Source: Pseudomonadota bacterium (GTDB lineage: Bacteria > Pseudomonadota > Gammaproteobacteria > Steroidobacterales > Steroidobacteraceae). Taken from it: a stretch of 64,000 nt of DNA. A program made the position numbers and the translations under genes. The stretch is taken from assembly GCA_021805275.1 (NCBI GenBank), contig JAJZFQ010000131.1:75293-139292 (forward strand), in the 5' to 3' direction. The notes beneath the pieces were generated by a model. The model did no database searches, was not told the origin of the DNA, and worked only from the letters and a program-made list of their open reading frames with translations. Below, piece by piece: positions 24,081 to 33,859 of this stretch. Numbering within the stretch: position 1 is the first letter of the stretch; each line of letters begins with the position of its first letter.

Positions 24081-24686
24081 GTGTTAGTGCAAATACTCTT
24101 CTACCTGTTTGCCACGCTGCTGGTGGCTGGCGCGCTCGGAGTGATCACCTCCCGCAACCCGGTGTACTCGGCGCTGTTCCTGGTGTTTTCCTTCGTCAAC
24201 TCGGCGGCGATCTGGCTGCTCGTCGAGGCGGAATTCCTGGCCATCGTGCTGGTGCTGGTCTACGTCGGCGCGGTGATGGTGCTGTTCCTGTTCGTGGTGA
24301 TGATGCTCGACATCAACCTCGCGGAACTCAAGCAGGGCTTCACGCGCTTCGCCTGGCTCGGCTGGATCACTGCGCTCGCGCTCATCGCCGAGATCATCGG
24401 GGTGATCTGGGGCCACGGACTTGGCGGCATCGACGTCGGTCGCGGCTTCGTCAGTGAGCCGGCCAACTATAGCAACACGCGCGAGCTCGGCGAGGTGCTC
24501 TATACGCGCTACGCTTATCCGTTCGAGCTTGCCGCGGTGCTGCTGATCGTGGCCATCGTGGCGGCCATCGCGCTCACCCTGCGCCGTCGCCCGGGCCTGA
24601 AGGTGCAGGACGTCTCGCGCCAGGTGGCGGTGCGGGCCGAGGATCGGCTGCGCGTGGTGAAGGTCTCCCCGGAGAAGCGCTCATGA
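24081..24686 (+). CDS. nuoJ: NADH-quinone oxidoreductase subunit J
   Basis: Membrane subunit of complex I. It has 201 residues from a GTG at 24081 and five transmembrane helices. The conserved helix with [20 protein letters not shown] is present. The charged C-terminal tail after residue about 175 is cytoplasmic. The stop overlaps the nuoK start (ATGA). Confidence 0.95.
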   Translation: MLVQILFYLFATLLVAGALGVITSRNPVYSALFLVFSFVNSAAIWLLVEAEFLAIVLVLVYVGAVMVLFLFVVMMLDINLAELKQGFTRFAWLGWITALALIAEIIGVIWGHGLGGIDVGRGFVSEPANYSNTRELGEVLYTRYAYPFELAAVLLIVAIVAAIALTLRRRPGLKVQDVSRQVAVRAEDRLRVVKVSPEKRS

Positions 24687-24988
24687 TCACGCTGGCCGAT
24701 ATGCTCACCCTCTCCGGGATCCTGTTCGCGCTCGCGGTGGCCGGGATCTTCCTCAATCGCAAGAACGTCATCCTGCTGCTGATGTGCGTCGAGCTGCTGC
24801 TGCTCGCGGCCAACTTCAATTTCATCGCCTTCTCGCGCATGCTCGGCGACTTGACCGGCCAGGTGTTTGTGTTTTTCGTACTCACCGTGGCGGCGGCCGA
24901 GTCGGCCATCGGACTGGCGATCCTCGTGGTGCTGTTCCGTGAGCGGCGCAGCATCAACGTCGAAGATCTGAACACTCTCAAGGGCTGA
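24683..24988 (+). CDS. nuoK: NADH-quinone oxidoreductase subunit K
   Basis: Small antiporter-like membrane subunit of complex I. It has 101 residues and three transmembrane helices. The membrane glutamates important for proton transfer are visible in [14 protein letters not shown] and [13 protein letters not shown]. Coupled to nuoJ by a four-base overlap; nuoL starts six bases later. Confidence 0.96.
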   Translation: MITLADMLTLSGILFALAVAGIFLNRKNVILLLMCVELLLLAANFNFIAFSRMLGDLTGQVFVFFVLTVAAAESAIGLAILVVLFRERRSINVEDLNTLKG

Positions 24989-24994
24989 GGCCGC

Positions 24995-26989
24995 ATGAAC
25001 CCGCATCTGCTGATCGCCATCCCCCTCGCGCCGCTCATTGCGGCCGTGATTGCGGGTCTTGCCGGACGCTGGATCGGTCGCATTGGCGCGCACACGCTGA
25101 CCATCGCGGGCGTCGCTCTCGCCTGTGGTCTGTCGCTGTACGTACTGAAGCAGCTTTACTGGGGTGGCGTCGCGTCGTTTAACGGGCCGGTGTACACCTG
25201 GCTGGTGAGCGACGGGGTGCACATGCAGGTCGGATTCCTCATCGACCGGCTCACCGTCCTGATGATGTCCGTGGTCACGTTCGTGTCGCTGTGCGTGCAC
25301 GTGTACACCATCGGCTACATGAGCGATGACCCCGGGTACACCCGCTTCTTCAGCTACATCTCGCTGTTCACCTTCGCGATGCTCATGCTCGTGATGGCGA
25401 ACAACTTCATGCAGCTGTTCTTCGGCTGGGAAGCCGTCGGCGTCGTGTCCTACCTGCTGATCGGGTTCTGGTACACCCGGCCGAGCGCGATCTTCGCCAA
25501 TCTCAAGGCATTCATCGTCAACCGCGTCGGCGATTTCGGCTTCGTGCTCGGCATCGCGGCGCTGTTCTCCTTCACCCACTCGCTCTCTTACACGAGCGCG
25601 TTCGCCGCGGCCCCGCAGATCGCCCAGCAGACGCTGCCGGTGTTCGGCGGCGTCAATGCGCTGACCCTGATCTGCGTGTGCCTGTTCATCGGCGCAATGG
25701 GCAAGAGCGCGCAGGTTCCCTTGCACGTGTGGCTGCCGGACTCGATGGAGGGTCCGACGCCGATCTCCGCCCTGATCCACGCGGCCACCATGGTGACCGC
25801 CGGCATCTTCATGGTGGCGCGCATGTCGCCGCTGTTCGAGCATTCGGATGCGGCGCTGTCGTTCGTGCTCGTGATCGGCGCCACGACGGCGTTCTTCATG
25901 GGACTGCTCGGTGTCGTCAACAACGACATCAAGCGCGTCATCGCCTACTCGACGCTCTCGCAGCTCGGCTACATGACCGCCGCGCTCGGTGCCTCGGCCT
26001 ACAGCGCGGCGATCTTCCATCTGATGACGCATGCCTTCTTCAAGGCACTGCTGTTCCTCGCGGCCGGGTCGGTCATCATCGGTATGCACCACGAGCAGGA
26101 CATGCGCAAGATGGGCGGACTCGCCAAGTACATGCCCGTCACCGCCGTGACCTGCTGGATCGGTGGACTGGCGCTGGTTGCGACGCCTTTCTTCTCCGGC
26201 TTTTACTCCAAGGACGCGATCATCGAGGCGGTCGGCCTGACGCACCGCTGGGGCGGCACTTACGCCTATTGGTGCGTGCTGCTCGGCGCATTCGTCACCT
26301 CGCTGTACACGTTCCGGCTGCTGTTCATGACCTTCCACGGCAAGGAGCGTTTCCGCGACGCGCCCGCCGGTCACGGGCATGGACACGACGCGCATGACGC
26401 GCACGGTGGGCACGAGCCGCACGAGAGTCCGTGGGTGGTGACGGTGCCGCTGATCGCGCTGGCGATCCCCTCGGTGCTCATCGGCTACTTCACCGTGGGC
26501 AAGGTGCTCTACGGCACGTACTTCGGCAGTGCCATCGAGGTGCTGCCGCAGCATGACGTGCTCGCGCGCCTGGCGGCCGACTATCACGGGCCGGCCTCGC
26601 TCGCGCTCGAAGGCTTTATGGGCCTGCCGTTCTGGTTCGCGCTCGCCGGACTCGTCACGGCGTGGCTGTTCGTGCTGAGGCGGCCGGACTGGGCGGATGC
26701 GGCTGCAGTGAAGTTCGCCTGGCTGAAGCGCATCCTCGACCAGAAGTTCTACTTCGACTGGTTTAACGAGCAGATTCTCGCGCGCGCGAGCCGCGCCATC
26801 GGCACCGGGCTGTGGAAGGTCGGTGACCAGGGCCTGATCGACGGCGGGCTGGTCAATGGCACCGCCGCCTCGGTCGGCTGGTTCGGCGGCGTGGTGCGGC
26901 GGGTGCAGAGTGGCTACCTGTACTCGTACGCCTTCTGGATCGTCATCGGCCTGGCGGCACTGCTCGGCTGGTTTCTGGTCCACGCGTAG
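24995..26989 (+). CDS. nuoL: NADH-quinone oxidoreductase subunit L
   Basis: Distal antiporter-like proton-pumping subunit of complex I with the long lateral helix. It has 664 residues. Conserved parts are WEAVGVVSYLLIGFWY, VPLHVWLPDSMEGPTPISAL, VTAGIFMVARM and YSTLSQLGYMTAALG. A histidine-rich cytoplasmic loop (residues about 459-476, spaced GHGHGHDAHDAHGGH) is present; similar loops occur in other NuoL proteins and need not mean a specific metal function. Confidence 0.96.
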   Translation: MNPHLLIAIPLAPLIAAVIAGLAGRWIGRIGAHTLTIAGVALACGLSLYVLKQLYWGGVASFNGPVYTWLVSDGVHMQVGFLIDRLTVLMMSVVTFVSLCVHVYTIGYMSDDPGYTRFFSYISLFTFAMLMLVMANNFMQLFFGWEAVGVVSYLLIGFWYTRPSAIFANLKAFIVNRVGDFGFVLGIAALFSFTHSLSYTSAFAAAPQIAQQTLPVFGGVNALTLICVCLFIGAMGKSAQVPLHVWLPDSMEGPTPISALIHAATMVTAGIFMVARMSPLFEHSDAALSFVLVIGATTAFFMGLLGVVNNDIKRVIAYSTLSQLGYMTAALGASAYSAAIFHLMTHAFFKALLFLAAGSVIIGMHHEQDMRKMGGLAKYMPVTAVTCWIGGLALVATPFFSGFYSKDAIIEAVGLTHRWGGTYAYWCVLLGAFVTSLYTFRLLFMTFHGKERFRDAPAGHGHGHDAHDAHGGHEPHESPWVVTVPLIALAIPSVLIGYFTVGKVLYGTYFGSAIEVLPQHDVLARLAADYHGPASLALEGFMGLPFWFALAGLVTAWLFVLRRPDWADAAAVKFAWLKRILDQKFYFDWFNEQILARASRAIGTGLWKVGDQGLIDGGLVNGTAASVGWFGGVVRRVQSGYLYSYAFWIVIGLAALLGWFLVHA

Positions 26990-27022
26990 GCCCGCGCGGC
27001 GCATTTCGGAGAAAGCACAAGA

Positions 27023-28537
27023 ATGCACGATCACCTGCTGTCCCTGCTGATCTGGCTGCCGATTGCGGCCGGCATCGCGGTGCTGCTGCTCGGGGAGCGC
27101 AATATCGTCGCGGGTCGCTGGCTCGCGCTCGCCGCCTCGCTCGTGGCGCTGGGGCTGTGCGTGCCGCTGATGCGGGACTTCGACACCCACACCGCGGCGA
27201 TGCAGTTCATTGAGAAGGCGGCGTGGATTCCGCGCTTCCAGGCCTATTACGCCCTCGGCGTCGACGGCATCTCGATGCCGCTGGTGGTGCTGACCGCGCT
27301 CATGACCATCCCGGTACTGATCGCCGGCTGGCAGGTCATCGCCAAACGGCCGGCGCAGTACTACGCGGCCTTCCTCATCATGGAAGGACTGATGATCGGT
27401 GTGTTCTCGGCTACCGATGCGCTGCTCTTTTATTTCTTCTGGGAAGCGATGCTGATCCCGATGTTTCTCATCATCGGCATCTGGGGCGGCCCGCGGCGCG
27501 TGTACGCGACGATCAAGTTCTTCCTCTATACCTTCCTCGGCTCGGTGTTCATGCTGGCCGCGCTGATCTACATGTACATCAAGGCCGGCAACTACTCGAT
27601 CGCGAGCTTCCAGTCGCTGCCCCTGACGCTCACCGAGCAGCGCTGGATCTTCGCCGCCTTCCTGCTCGCCTTCGCGGTCAAGGTGCCGATGTGGCCGGTG
27701 CACACATGGTTGCCCGATGCGCACGTCGAGGCCCCCACCGGCGGCTCGGTGATCCTGGCGGCCATCATGTTGAAGATGGGCGGCTACGGGTTCCTGCGCT
27801 TCAGCCTGCCGATCGTGCCCGATGCGTGCCGCGAGCTCGATGGGCTGATGATTACCCTGTCGCTGATCGCCGTGATCTACATCGGCTTCGTCGCGCTCGT
27901 GCAGCAGGACATGAAGAAGCTGATCGCCTACTCCTCGATCGCCCACATGGGTTTTGTCACCCTCGGGGCGTTCCTCGTGTACGCGATCGTGCGCACCACC
28001 GGCATCACCACCGGTGCCGGCATGGGCATGGAAGGGGCGATGGTGCAGATGGTCTCCCACGGATTGATCTCGGGGGCGCTGTTCCTGTGCGTCGGGGTGC
28101 TCTATGACCGGATGCACAGCCGCCAGATCGCCGATTACGGCGGCGTGGTCAACACCATGCCGGTATTCGCCGGCTTCATGGTGCTGTTCGCCCTGGCCAA
28201 CACGGGACTGCCCGGCACCTCGGGATTCGTCGGGGAGTTTCTCGTCATCCTCGCGAGCTTCAAGGCGAGCTTCTGGTACGCGGCGCTCGCGGCCGTGACG
28301 CTCATCCTCGGGGCCGGCTACACGCTCTGGCTGGTCAAGCGAGTCGTGTTCGGCCCCATTGCCAATGAGCACGTGGCGGAGCTGCACGATATCAACGGCC
28401 GGGAGTTCCTGATCCTCGGCGTGCTGGCGCTTGCGGTGCTGCTGCTCGGCGTTTGGCCGGAGCCGCTGCTGAAGGTCATGGAGCCCTCGATTCAGCACCT
28501 GGTCAGCCAGGCCGCTGCCACCAAGATTCCGGTGTAG
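27023..28537 (+). CDS. nuoM: NADH-quinone oxidoreductase subunit M
   Basis: Middle antiporter-like proton-pumping subunit. It has 504 residues and about 14 transmembrane helices. Conserved segments include FFWEAMLIPMFLIIGIWGG, VKVPMWPVHTWLPDAHVEAP and AYSSIAHMGFVTLG. It starts 33 bases after nuoL at the ATG at 27023. Confidence 0.97.
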   Translation: MHDHLLSLLIWLPIAAGIAVLLLGERNIVAGRWLALAASLVALGLCVPLMRDFDTHTAAMQFIEKAAWIPRFQAYYALGVDGISMPLVVLTALMTIPVLIAGWQVIAKRPAQYYAAFLIMEGLMIGVFSATDALLFYFFWEAMLIPMFLIIGIWGGPRRVYATIKFFLYTFLGSVFMLAALIYMYIKAGNYSIASFQSLPLTLTEQRWIFAAFLLAFAVKVPMWPVHTWLPDAHVEAPTGGSVILAAIMLKMGGYGFLRFSLPIVPDACRELDGLMITLSLIAVIYIGFVALVQQDMKKLIAYSSIAHMGFVTLGAFLVYAIVRTTGITTGAGMGMEGAMVQMVSHGLISGALFLCVGVLYDRMHSRQIADYGGVVNTMPVFAGFMVLFALANTGLPGTSGFVGEFLVILASFKASFWYAALAAVTLILGAGYTLWLVKRVVFGPIANEHVAELHDINGREFLILGVLALAVLLLGVWPEPLLKVMEPSIQHLVSQAAATKIPV

Positions 28538-28542
28538 AAGCG

Positions 28543-29988
28543 ATGCCCGACCCGATGACGAACCTGCATTCCATAGCCGCCGCGATTCCGGAGATCTATC
28601 TCACCGCAGCGATCTGCGTCGTGCTGCTGTTCGAGGCGTTCGTCGGCGCACGACGGCCCGGCGCTACCGGTACGCTCACGCTATTCGCGCTCGTGATCGG
28701 GGCGGCCCTCACCGTGGTGTTCGCCGACGTCGCGCAGCCGACGGTGCTGTTCTACGGGACTTACATCGCCGACCCGCTCGCCTACCTGCTGAAGCTCTGC
28801 GGCTTCCTCTCGGTGGCGGTGGCGCTGCTGTACTCGCGCACCTACCTGTACAATCGCGACATCCTCAAGGGCGAGTACTACGTGCTCGCGCTCTCGGCGC
28901 TGCTCGGTATCTTCGTGCTGATTTCCGCCAACAGCCTGCTCACGGTCTACCTCGGCGTCGAGCTGCTGGCGCTGTCGGTCTACGCGATGGTGGCGTTCGA
29001 CAGAGAGTCGGGCGTTGCGGCCGAAGCGGCCATGAAGTACTTCGTCCTGGGTGCGATCGCCTCGGGCATGCTGCTCTACGGCATGTCCATCATCTATGGC
29101 CTCACCGGGACGCTCGATCTCAATGGCATCGCCGTGGCGCTGGTCGCGCCGCACGATCTGGGGGTTATCCTCGGCCTGACGTTCATCGTCGTTGCCGTCG
29201 CCTTCAAGCTCGGGGCCGTGCCGTTTCACATGTGGCTGCCGGATGTCTACGAGGGTGCGCCGACCAGTGTCACGCTGTTCATCGGCACGGCCCCGAAGAT
29301 CGCCTACTTCGCCCTCGCGCTGCGACTGCTGGCGCACGGACTGGCCGGGACGGCGGTCGACTGGACGGCCATGCTGACCCCGCTCGCGGTGCTCACGCTG
29401 GTGGTCGGTAACCTCGTGGCCATTGCGCAGAGCAATCTCAAGCGCATGCTGGCGTACTCGACGATCGCCAATGTCGGCTTCATCCTGCTCGGGTTCGTGG
29501 CCGGAACGCCCGAGGGCTACAGCGCCGCTCTGTACTACACGCTGGTGTACGTGCTGGTGGCACTCGGCTCCTTCGGGGTGATCGTGCTGGCAAGCCGCAA
29601 GGGTTTCGAGGCCGACCGTCTGGAGGACTACAAGGGGCTGTACCGGCGCGATCCGCTGCTGGCGCTCGCCATGGCGATGCTCATGTTCTCGACCGCCGGG
29701 GTGCCGCCGTTCGTCGGCTTCTGGGCGAAGCTGCGGATCTTCCAGGTGTTGTGGGAGACCCACCACCTGTGGCTGGTGGTGATCGCGGCGGCGATGTCGG
29801 TGGTCGGCGCCTTTTACTACCTGCGGGTGGTGAAGCTCATGTACTTCGATGAGCCGTCCGAGACGTTACCGGCGACCGAGGGCAGTTTCGGGGTGCGGTT
29901 TGCGCTCGGCCTGAACGCCGCTGCGGTGCTCGTGCTCGGTGTCCTGCCGGCGCCGCTGCTCGACCTGTGCTCGCGGGTCATTCACTGA
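28543..29988 (+). CDS. nuoN: NADH-quinone oxidoreductase subunit N
   Basis: Third antiporter-like subunit and last gene of the nuo operon. It has 481 residues from the ATG at 28543, five bases after the nuoM stop; the ATG at 28555 is an alternative. Upstream extension of the frame lies inside nuoM and is ignored. Seen are YLGVELLALSVYAMVAFDR, VPFHMWLPDVYEGAPTSVT and AYSTIANVGFILLGF. No clear terminator follows; the next gene converges from the other strand 27 bases away. Confidence 0.96.
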   Translation: MPDPMTNLHSIAAAIPEIYLTAAICVVLLFEAFVGARRPGATGTLTLFALVIGAALTVVFADVAQPTVLFYGTYIADPLAYLLKLCGFLSVAVALLYSRTYLYNRDILKGEYYVLALSALLGIFVLISANSLLTVYLGVELLALSVYAMVAFDRESGVAAEAAMKYFVLGAIASGMLLYGMSIIYGLTGTLDLNGIAVALVAPHDLGVILGLTFIVVAVAFKLGAVPFHMWLPDVYEGAPTSVTLFIGTAPKIAYFALALRLLAHGLAGTAVDWTAMLTPLAVLTLVVGNLVAIAQSNLKRMLAYSTIANVGFILLGFVAGTPEGYSAALYYTLVYVLVALGSFGVIVLASRKGFEADRLEDYKGLYRRDPLLALAMAMLMFSTAGVPPFVGFWAKLRIFQVLWETHHLWLVVIAAAMSVVGAFYYLRVVKLMYFDEPSETLPATEGSFGVRFALGLNAAAVLVLGVLPAPLLDLCSRVIH

Positions 29989-30015
29989 GACAGCGCAGCG
30001 CGCCGCCGCGGGCCG

Positions 30016-30513
30016 CTACGAGGGGCTCGCAGGCGGCTTCTTGCGGCGCATGATCAGGCGCGCCGCGAGCAGCATCACCACGATGTTGAGCACCCACCAC
30101 GCGCCGTAGCCGTGCTGCTCGAGGACCGCGAGGCGACTCGCGCGCTTCGGCAGCGTGACCACCGCGCTCAGTACTTCGTGGATCCCATCGTGTGCGACGA
30201 TCACCTGCAGCGTGTGCGCGCCGCCATCGACGTCCCGGGTGTCCAGCAGGTACGCATTGCCTTGCGCGGTGAGTGGCACGGGGTGGCCGTCGATCGCGGC
30301 GCTGACGTTGCCGGCGCCCGCGACGGGCGCCGCCCCGGCGGTGCGCGTGATGTGCAGCACGATCTGACGAGGCTGGATGCTCGCATCGAGCACCAGCATC
30401 GCGGAGCTGGCGATTTGTACGCTCGGGGCGGCCGGTGGTGCCGCGGCCCCGGCCAACGGTGCGAGCAGCGCCAGGATGAGTCCGGCGAGGGACATCAGCC
30501 GCATGATCCGCAT
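30016..30513 (-). CDS. Small exported or membrane-anchored protein, unknown function
   Basis: Not recognised. It has 165 residues from the ATG at 30513, whose first base is shared with the TGA stop of the upstream MarR gene (TGATG), so the two are translationally coupled. An N-terminal signal peptide or anchor (LAGLILALLAPLAGAAA) is followed by a beta-rich extracytoplasmic domain and one C-terminal transmembrane helix (WWVLNIVVMLLAARLIM) ending in a positive RRKKPP tail. The topology suggests a periplasmic domain held by a C-terminal anchor. Co-transcription with the regulator of homogentisate genes hints at a link to aromatic catabolism, but this is context only. Confidence 0.7.
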   Translation of the reverse strand: MRIMRLMSLAGLILALLAPLAGAAAPPAAPSVQIASSAMLVLDASIQPRQIVLHITRTAGAAPVAGAGNVSAAIDGHPVPLTAQGNAYLLDTRDVDGGAHTLQVIVAHDGIHEVLSAVVTLPKRASRLAVLEQHGYGAWWVLNIVVMLLAARLIMRRKKPPASPS

Positions 30514-30974
30514 CACTCCTCCAGCTGCAGGAAGCGCTCGAGCGTCTCGAGCGCGGCGAGAAATCCGGCCTGTTGCTCCGCCGGCAGGCACGCGAGCAGG
30601 CTCGCTTCGCGCTCGAGCGCGATCGGCACCAGTTCGCCGTACAGGCGGCGTCCGGCCTTGCTGAGGCGCACCTGCCGTTCCCGCCGGTCCTGGGCGCTCG
30701 AGACGCGCTCGATGAGCTGACGGCCCTCGAGCTCGGCGATCGCCCGGCTGACGCGCGTCTTGTGCATGCGCGTGCTCGAAGCGATGTACTGAGCGGTACA
30801 GTCCTGCCGTGAGCCGACCGTGGCCATCACCCGCCACTGCGGAATGTCCAGCCCGAAGCGCCGCTGGTAGACGCTTGCCAGGTACTGGCTGGTGCCGCTC
30901 GCCAGCCGGTTCAGGCGGAAGGGCACGAAGGCGGCAAGTTCGAGCGACCGCTCGGGCACTGGGCGGGCGGGCAC
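30513..30974 (-). CDS. MarR-family transcriptional regulator, probable repressor of the homogentisate genes
   Basis: Winged-helix DNA-binding protein. It has 153 residues from the GTG at 30974, chosen because GGGAGA lies six bases upstream; the longer TTG start at 31004 falls inside the palindromic operator. The MarR fold is clear: helix PQWRVMATVGSR, recognition helix STRMHKTRVSRAIAELEGR, and the wing RRERQVRLSKAGRRLYGEL. It is divergent from hmgA-fahA with GGTTGCG/CGCAACC between the two starts. MarR-type regulators of tyrosine/homogentisate breakdown are known in other proteobacteria, and homogentisate or a related aromatic acid is a plausible effector (inference). Confidence 0.88.
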   Translation of the reverse strand: MPARPVPERSLELAAFVPFRLNRLASGTSQYLASVYQRRFGLDIPQWRVMATVGSRQDCTAQYIASSTRMHKTRVSRAIAELEGRQLIERVSSAQDRRERQVRLSKAGRRLYGELVPIALEREASLLACLPAEQQAGFLAALETLERFLQLEE

Positions 30975-30990
30975 GGCGTCTCTCCCATAA

Positions 30991-31006
30991 GGTTGCGAGC
31001 GCAACC
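30991..31006. promoter_or_regulatory. Palindromic operator between marR-type gene and hmgA
   Basis: GGTTGCG and CGCAACC form a perfect 7-base inverted repeat around a 2-base centre, in the only gap between the divergent genes. It overlaps a possible hmgA -35 (TTGCGA, 30993-30998) and lies 17 bases before the regulator's preferred start, so binding would repress both directions. It is typical in size and symmetry for MarR-family sites. Confidence 0.7.
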
Positions 31007-31046
31007 AATTGTGTCATCATAGCCCAAAGCATACCGGGAGTCCGTC

Positions 31047-32387
31047 ATGCGCTCCGCATCCGCTGCCGCCCCCGAGGCGGTCCGGCCGCCTCAGTACCTC
31101 AGCGGCTTCGGCAACCACTTCGCCACCGAAGCGCTGCCCGGGGCTCTGCCCGAAGGGCGCAACTCCCCGCAGCGCTGCCCGTACGGGCTGTACGCCGAAC
31201 AGCTCTCCGGCACCGCCTTCACCGCACCGCGCGCGGCGAATCGCCGCAGTTGGCTGTACCGGATCCGGCCCGCGGCGGTGCAGGGGGAGTTCCGTCCGCT
31301 CTCGCACCCGGGGCTGCTCGGGCGGTTCGCCGAGCTGCCGACGCCGCCGGATCCGCTGCGCTGGAGCGCGCTGCCGGTGCCCACGGAGCCGACCGACTTC
31401 ATCGACGGGCTGCTCAGCGCCGGCGGCGCCGGCTCGAGCGAGGCGCACAGCGGTTGCGCCATCCACTGGTACCGTGCAAACCGCTCGATGCGGGAGCGGT
31501 TCTTCTACGATGCGGATGGGGAGCTGCTCATCGTGCCGCAGCTCGGCGCGCTGCGCGTGGCGAGCGAGCTCGGGGTGCTCGAGCTCGAGCCGCAGGAGAT
31601 CGTCGTGGTGCCGCGCGGGGTTCGCTTCCGCGTGGAGTTGCTTGGGCCCGAAGCGCGCGGCTATGTCTGCGAGAACTTCGGCGCGCCGCTGAAGCTGCCC
31701 GATCTGGGGCCCATCGGTGCGAACGGACTCGCCAATCCGCGCGATTTCCTCGCGCCTGTCGCCTGGTTCGAGGAGCGCGAGGGCCCGATGGAACTGGTGG
31801 CCAAGGTGGGCGGGACGCTCTGGAGCGCCGCACTCGATCACTCCCCGCTCGATGTGGTGGCCTGGCACGGCAATCACGCCCCGTACAAGTACGATCTGCG
31901 CCGCTTCAATGCCATCGGTTCAGTCAGCTACGATCATCCGGATCCCTCGATCTTCCTGGTGCTGCACTCGGTGAGCGACACTCCCGGTGTCGATGCGATG
32001 GATTTCGTGATCTTCCCGCCGCGCTGGCTGGTGATGCAGGACACGTTCCGGCCGCCCTGGTTCCACCGCAACATCGCGAGCGAGTTCATGGGACTCGTGC
32101 ACGGCACGTACGACGCCAAGGCGAGCGGCTTCGAGCCCGGCGGTGCCTCGCTGCACAACTGCATGACCGGCCACGGACCGGACGCGCAGACCTTCCAGAG
32201 TGCCAGTCGCGTCGACACCAGCGTACCGCAGCGCATCGCAGATACCATGGCCTTCATGTTCGAGACGCGCACGTTGATTCATCCGACGCCCCAGGCCCTC
32301 GCGCTGCCGCAGCGCCAGCGCGACTACGCACGCTGCTGGCAGGGCCTCGGCAAGCACTTCGACGCGCGCGCGCGCGAGCCGCGCTGA
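31047..32387 (+). CDS. hmgA: Homogentisate 1,2-dioxygenase
   Basis: Fe(II)-dependent ring-cleaving enzyme converting homogentisate to maleylacetoacetate in tyrosine/phenylalanine catabolism. It has 446 residues, full length. The family start ([19 protein letters not shown]) is intact. The iron ligands are expected in [18 protein letters not shown] and [12 protein letters not shown], both conserved. ATG at 31047 with GGGAG just upstream. fahA follows after 13 bases. No maleylacetoacetate isomerase gene is adjacent. Confidence 0.96.
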   Translation: MRSASAAAPEAVRPPQYLSGFGNHFATEALPGALPEGRNSPQRCPYGLYAEQLSGTAFTAPRAANRRSWLYRIRPAAVQGEFRPLSHPGLLGRFAELPTPPDPLRWSALPVPTEPTDFIDGLLSAGGAGSSEAHSGCAIHWYRANRSMRERFFYDADGELLIVPQLGALRVASELGVLELEPQEIVVVPRGVRFRVELLGPEARGYVCENFGAPLKLPDLGPIGANGLANPRDFLAPVAWFEEREGPMELVAKVGGTLWSAALDHSPLDVVAWHGNHAPYKYDLRRFNAIGSVSYDHPDPSIFLVLHSVSDTPGVDAMDFVIFPPRWLVMQDTFRPPWFHRNIASEFMGLVHGTYDAKASGFEPGGASLHNCMTGHGPDAQTFQSASRVDTSVPQRIADTMAFMFETRTLIHPTPQALALPQRQRDYARCWQGLGKHFDARAREPR

Positions 32388-32400
32388 GCGGCGGCCCGTC

Positions 32401-33714
32401 ATGCGCCAAATCGACGAGACGCACGATCCGGGACTGACCAGCTGGGTCGGCTCGGCGAACCGCCCCGGGAGCGACTTCCCGCTGCAGAACCTCCCGTTTG
32501 CCGTGTTCCGCCGCGCCGGCAGCGACGAGCCGCTGCGTTGCGGAGTCGGCATCGGCGATGAGATCCTCGACCTCGCGGCGCTCGGCGCGGCCGCGGCGGG
32601 CGCCGGCGAGGCGGCGGGGGCGCTCGCGGCCTGCGCCGCGCCGGCGCTGAATGCGTTGATGGCGCTCGGCCCGGGTGCCGCGCGCGCGCTGCGTCACTGG
32701 CTCTCGCGGCGGCTGCGCGCCGGGGCGGGACAGACCGAGGCGCTTGCCGCGGCACTCGTCCCCCAGTCGCAGGCCGAACTCGCTCTGCCGGCGCACATCG
32801 GCGATTACACCGACTTCTACACCTCGATCCACCATGCCACCGCGGTCGGGCGGCTGTTCCGGCCAGACCAGCCGTTGCTGCCGAACTACCGGTGGGTGCC
32901 GATCGCCTATCATGGGCGAGCCTCCTCGATCGGGGTGAGCGGGCAGCGCGTGCGCCGACCGCACGGACAGCTGATGCCACGCGGCGCTGAACGGCCGCAG
33001 CTGCGCGCGAGCGAGCGGCTCGACTACGAGCTCGAACTCGGCGTGCTCATCGGCGCGGGCAACGCGCTCGGCAAGCCGGTGCCGATCGAGCATGCCGAGG
33101 CGCACGTGTTCGGTCTGTGTCTGCTCAACGACTGGTCGGCCCGCGACGTGCAGGCCTGGGAATACCAGCCGCTCGGCCCGTTTCTCGCCAAGAACTTCGC
33201 CACCACGATCTCGCCCTGGGTGGTCACGCTCGAGGCGCTCGCACCGTTTCGCATGCCGTGGCAGCGGGCCGAGCAGGAGCCGGCGCCGTTGCCCTATCTG
33301 GACAGCCCCGCGCTGCGCGAGCGGGGCGCCATCGACATCACTTTGGAGGTGGCGCTCGAGTCCGCCGCCATGCGCGCGCACGCCGTGCCGCCGGTGCGCC
33401 TGGCCCAGGCGGGTTTTCGCGACAGCTACTGGTCGATTGCGCAGATGGTGGCGCACCACACGGTCAACGGTTGCAACCTGCAGCCCGGGGATCTGCTCGG
33501 CACCGGCACACAATCCGGTCCGCGGCCCGAGCAGGCCGGCTCGCTGCTGGAGCTCACCGCCGGCGGTACTCGAGCGGTGAGTCTGCCGGGTGGGGAGCAG
33601 CGCTTCTTTCTCGCCGACGGCGACCGGGTGATCCTGAGCGCGTGGTGCGAGCGGCGCGGCTTCGCCCGCATCGGCTTCGGGCAGGCGGCAGGCACGGTGG
33701 TGGCGGCGGACTGA
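32401..33714 (+). CDS. fahA: Fumarylacetoacetase
   Basis: Hydrolyses fumarylacetoacetate to fumarate and acetoacetate, the last step of tyrosine breakdown. It has 437 residues. The N-terminal SH3-like domain (LQNLPFAVFRR) is followed by the catalytic FAH domain with DYTDFYTSIHHATAVGRLFRP (in two parts: DYTDFYTSIHHA, VGRLFRP), the metal site ELELGVLIG and NDWSARDVQAWEYQPLGPF, and GTGTQSGP near the end. Operon with hmgA and likely controlled by the divergent MarR protein. Confidence 0.96.
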   Translation: MRQIDETHDPGLTSWVGSANRPGSDFPLQNLPFAVFRRAGSDEPLRCGVGIGDEILDLAALGAAAAGAGEAAGALAACAAPALNALMALGPGAARALRHWLSRRLRAGAGQTEALAAALVPQSQAELALPAHIGDYTDFYTSIHHATAVGRLFRPDQPLLPNYRWVPIAYHGRASSIGVSGQRVRRPHGQLMPRGAERPQLRASERLDYELELGVLIGAGNALGKPVPIEHAEAHVFGLCLLNDWSARDVQAWEYQPLGPFLAKNFATTISPWVVTLEALAPFRMPWQRAEQEPAPLPYLDSPALRERGAIDITLEVALESAAMRAHAVPPVRLAQAGFRDSYWSIAQMVAHHTVNGCNLQPGDLLGTGTQSGPRPEQAGSLLELTAGGTRAVSLPGGEQRFFLADGDRVILSAWCERRGFARIGFGQAAGTVVAAD

Positions 33715-33859
33715 CTTCCCGCGCGGGTGCATGTTGGCTTGCTCGCTGCAGCGGCGTGTGCGCACGCGTGGTGCGCGTTTCGCTATATACTGCGCGGCGA
33801 TCCCCGCCGCTGCGGGCGGGATGCGCTAGATCCTGTCACGAGGCGGTGCGGGCAACGCT

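Noticed and set aside
26374..26433. His-rich loop in NuoL as a special metal-binding site
   Set aside because: Similar His-rich loops at this position occur in many NuoL proteins, so it is not a novel feature.
24515..28498. 1327-codon open frame on the minus strand
   Set aside because: It lies antisense to nuoJ-nuoN, and its translation is Arg/His/Glu/Asp-rich without any domain. Such frames arise in high-GC DNA opposite real genes.
31004..31004. TTG start at 31004 for the MarR regulator
   Set aside because: It falls inside the palindromic operator and has no ribosome site; the GTG at 30974 has GGGAGA at proper distance.
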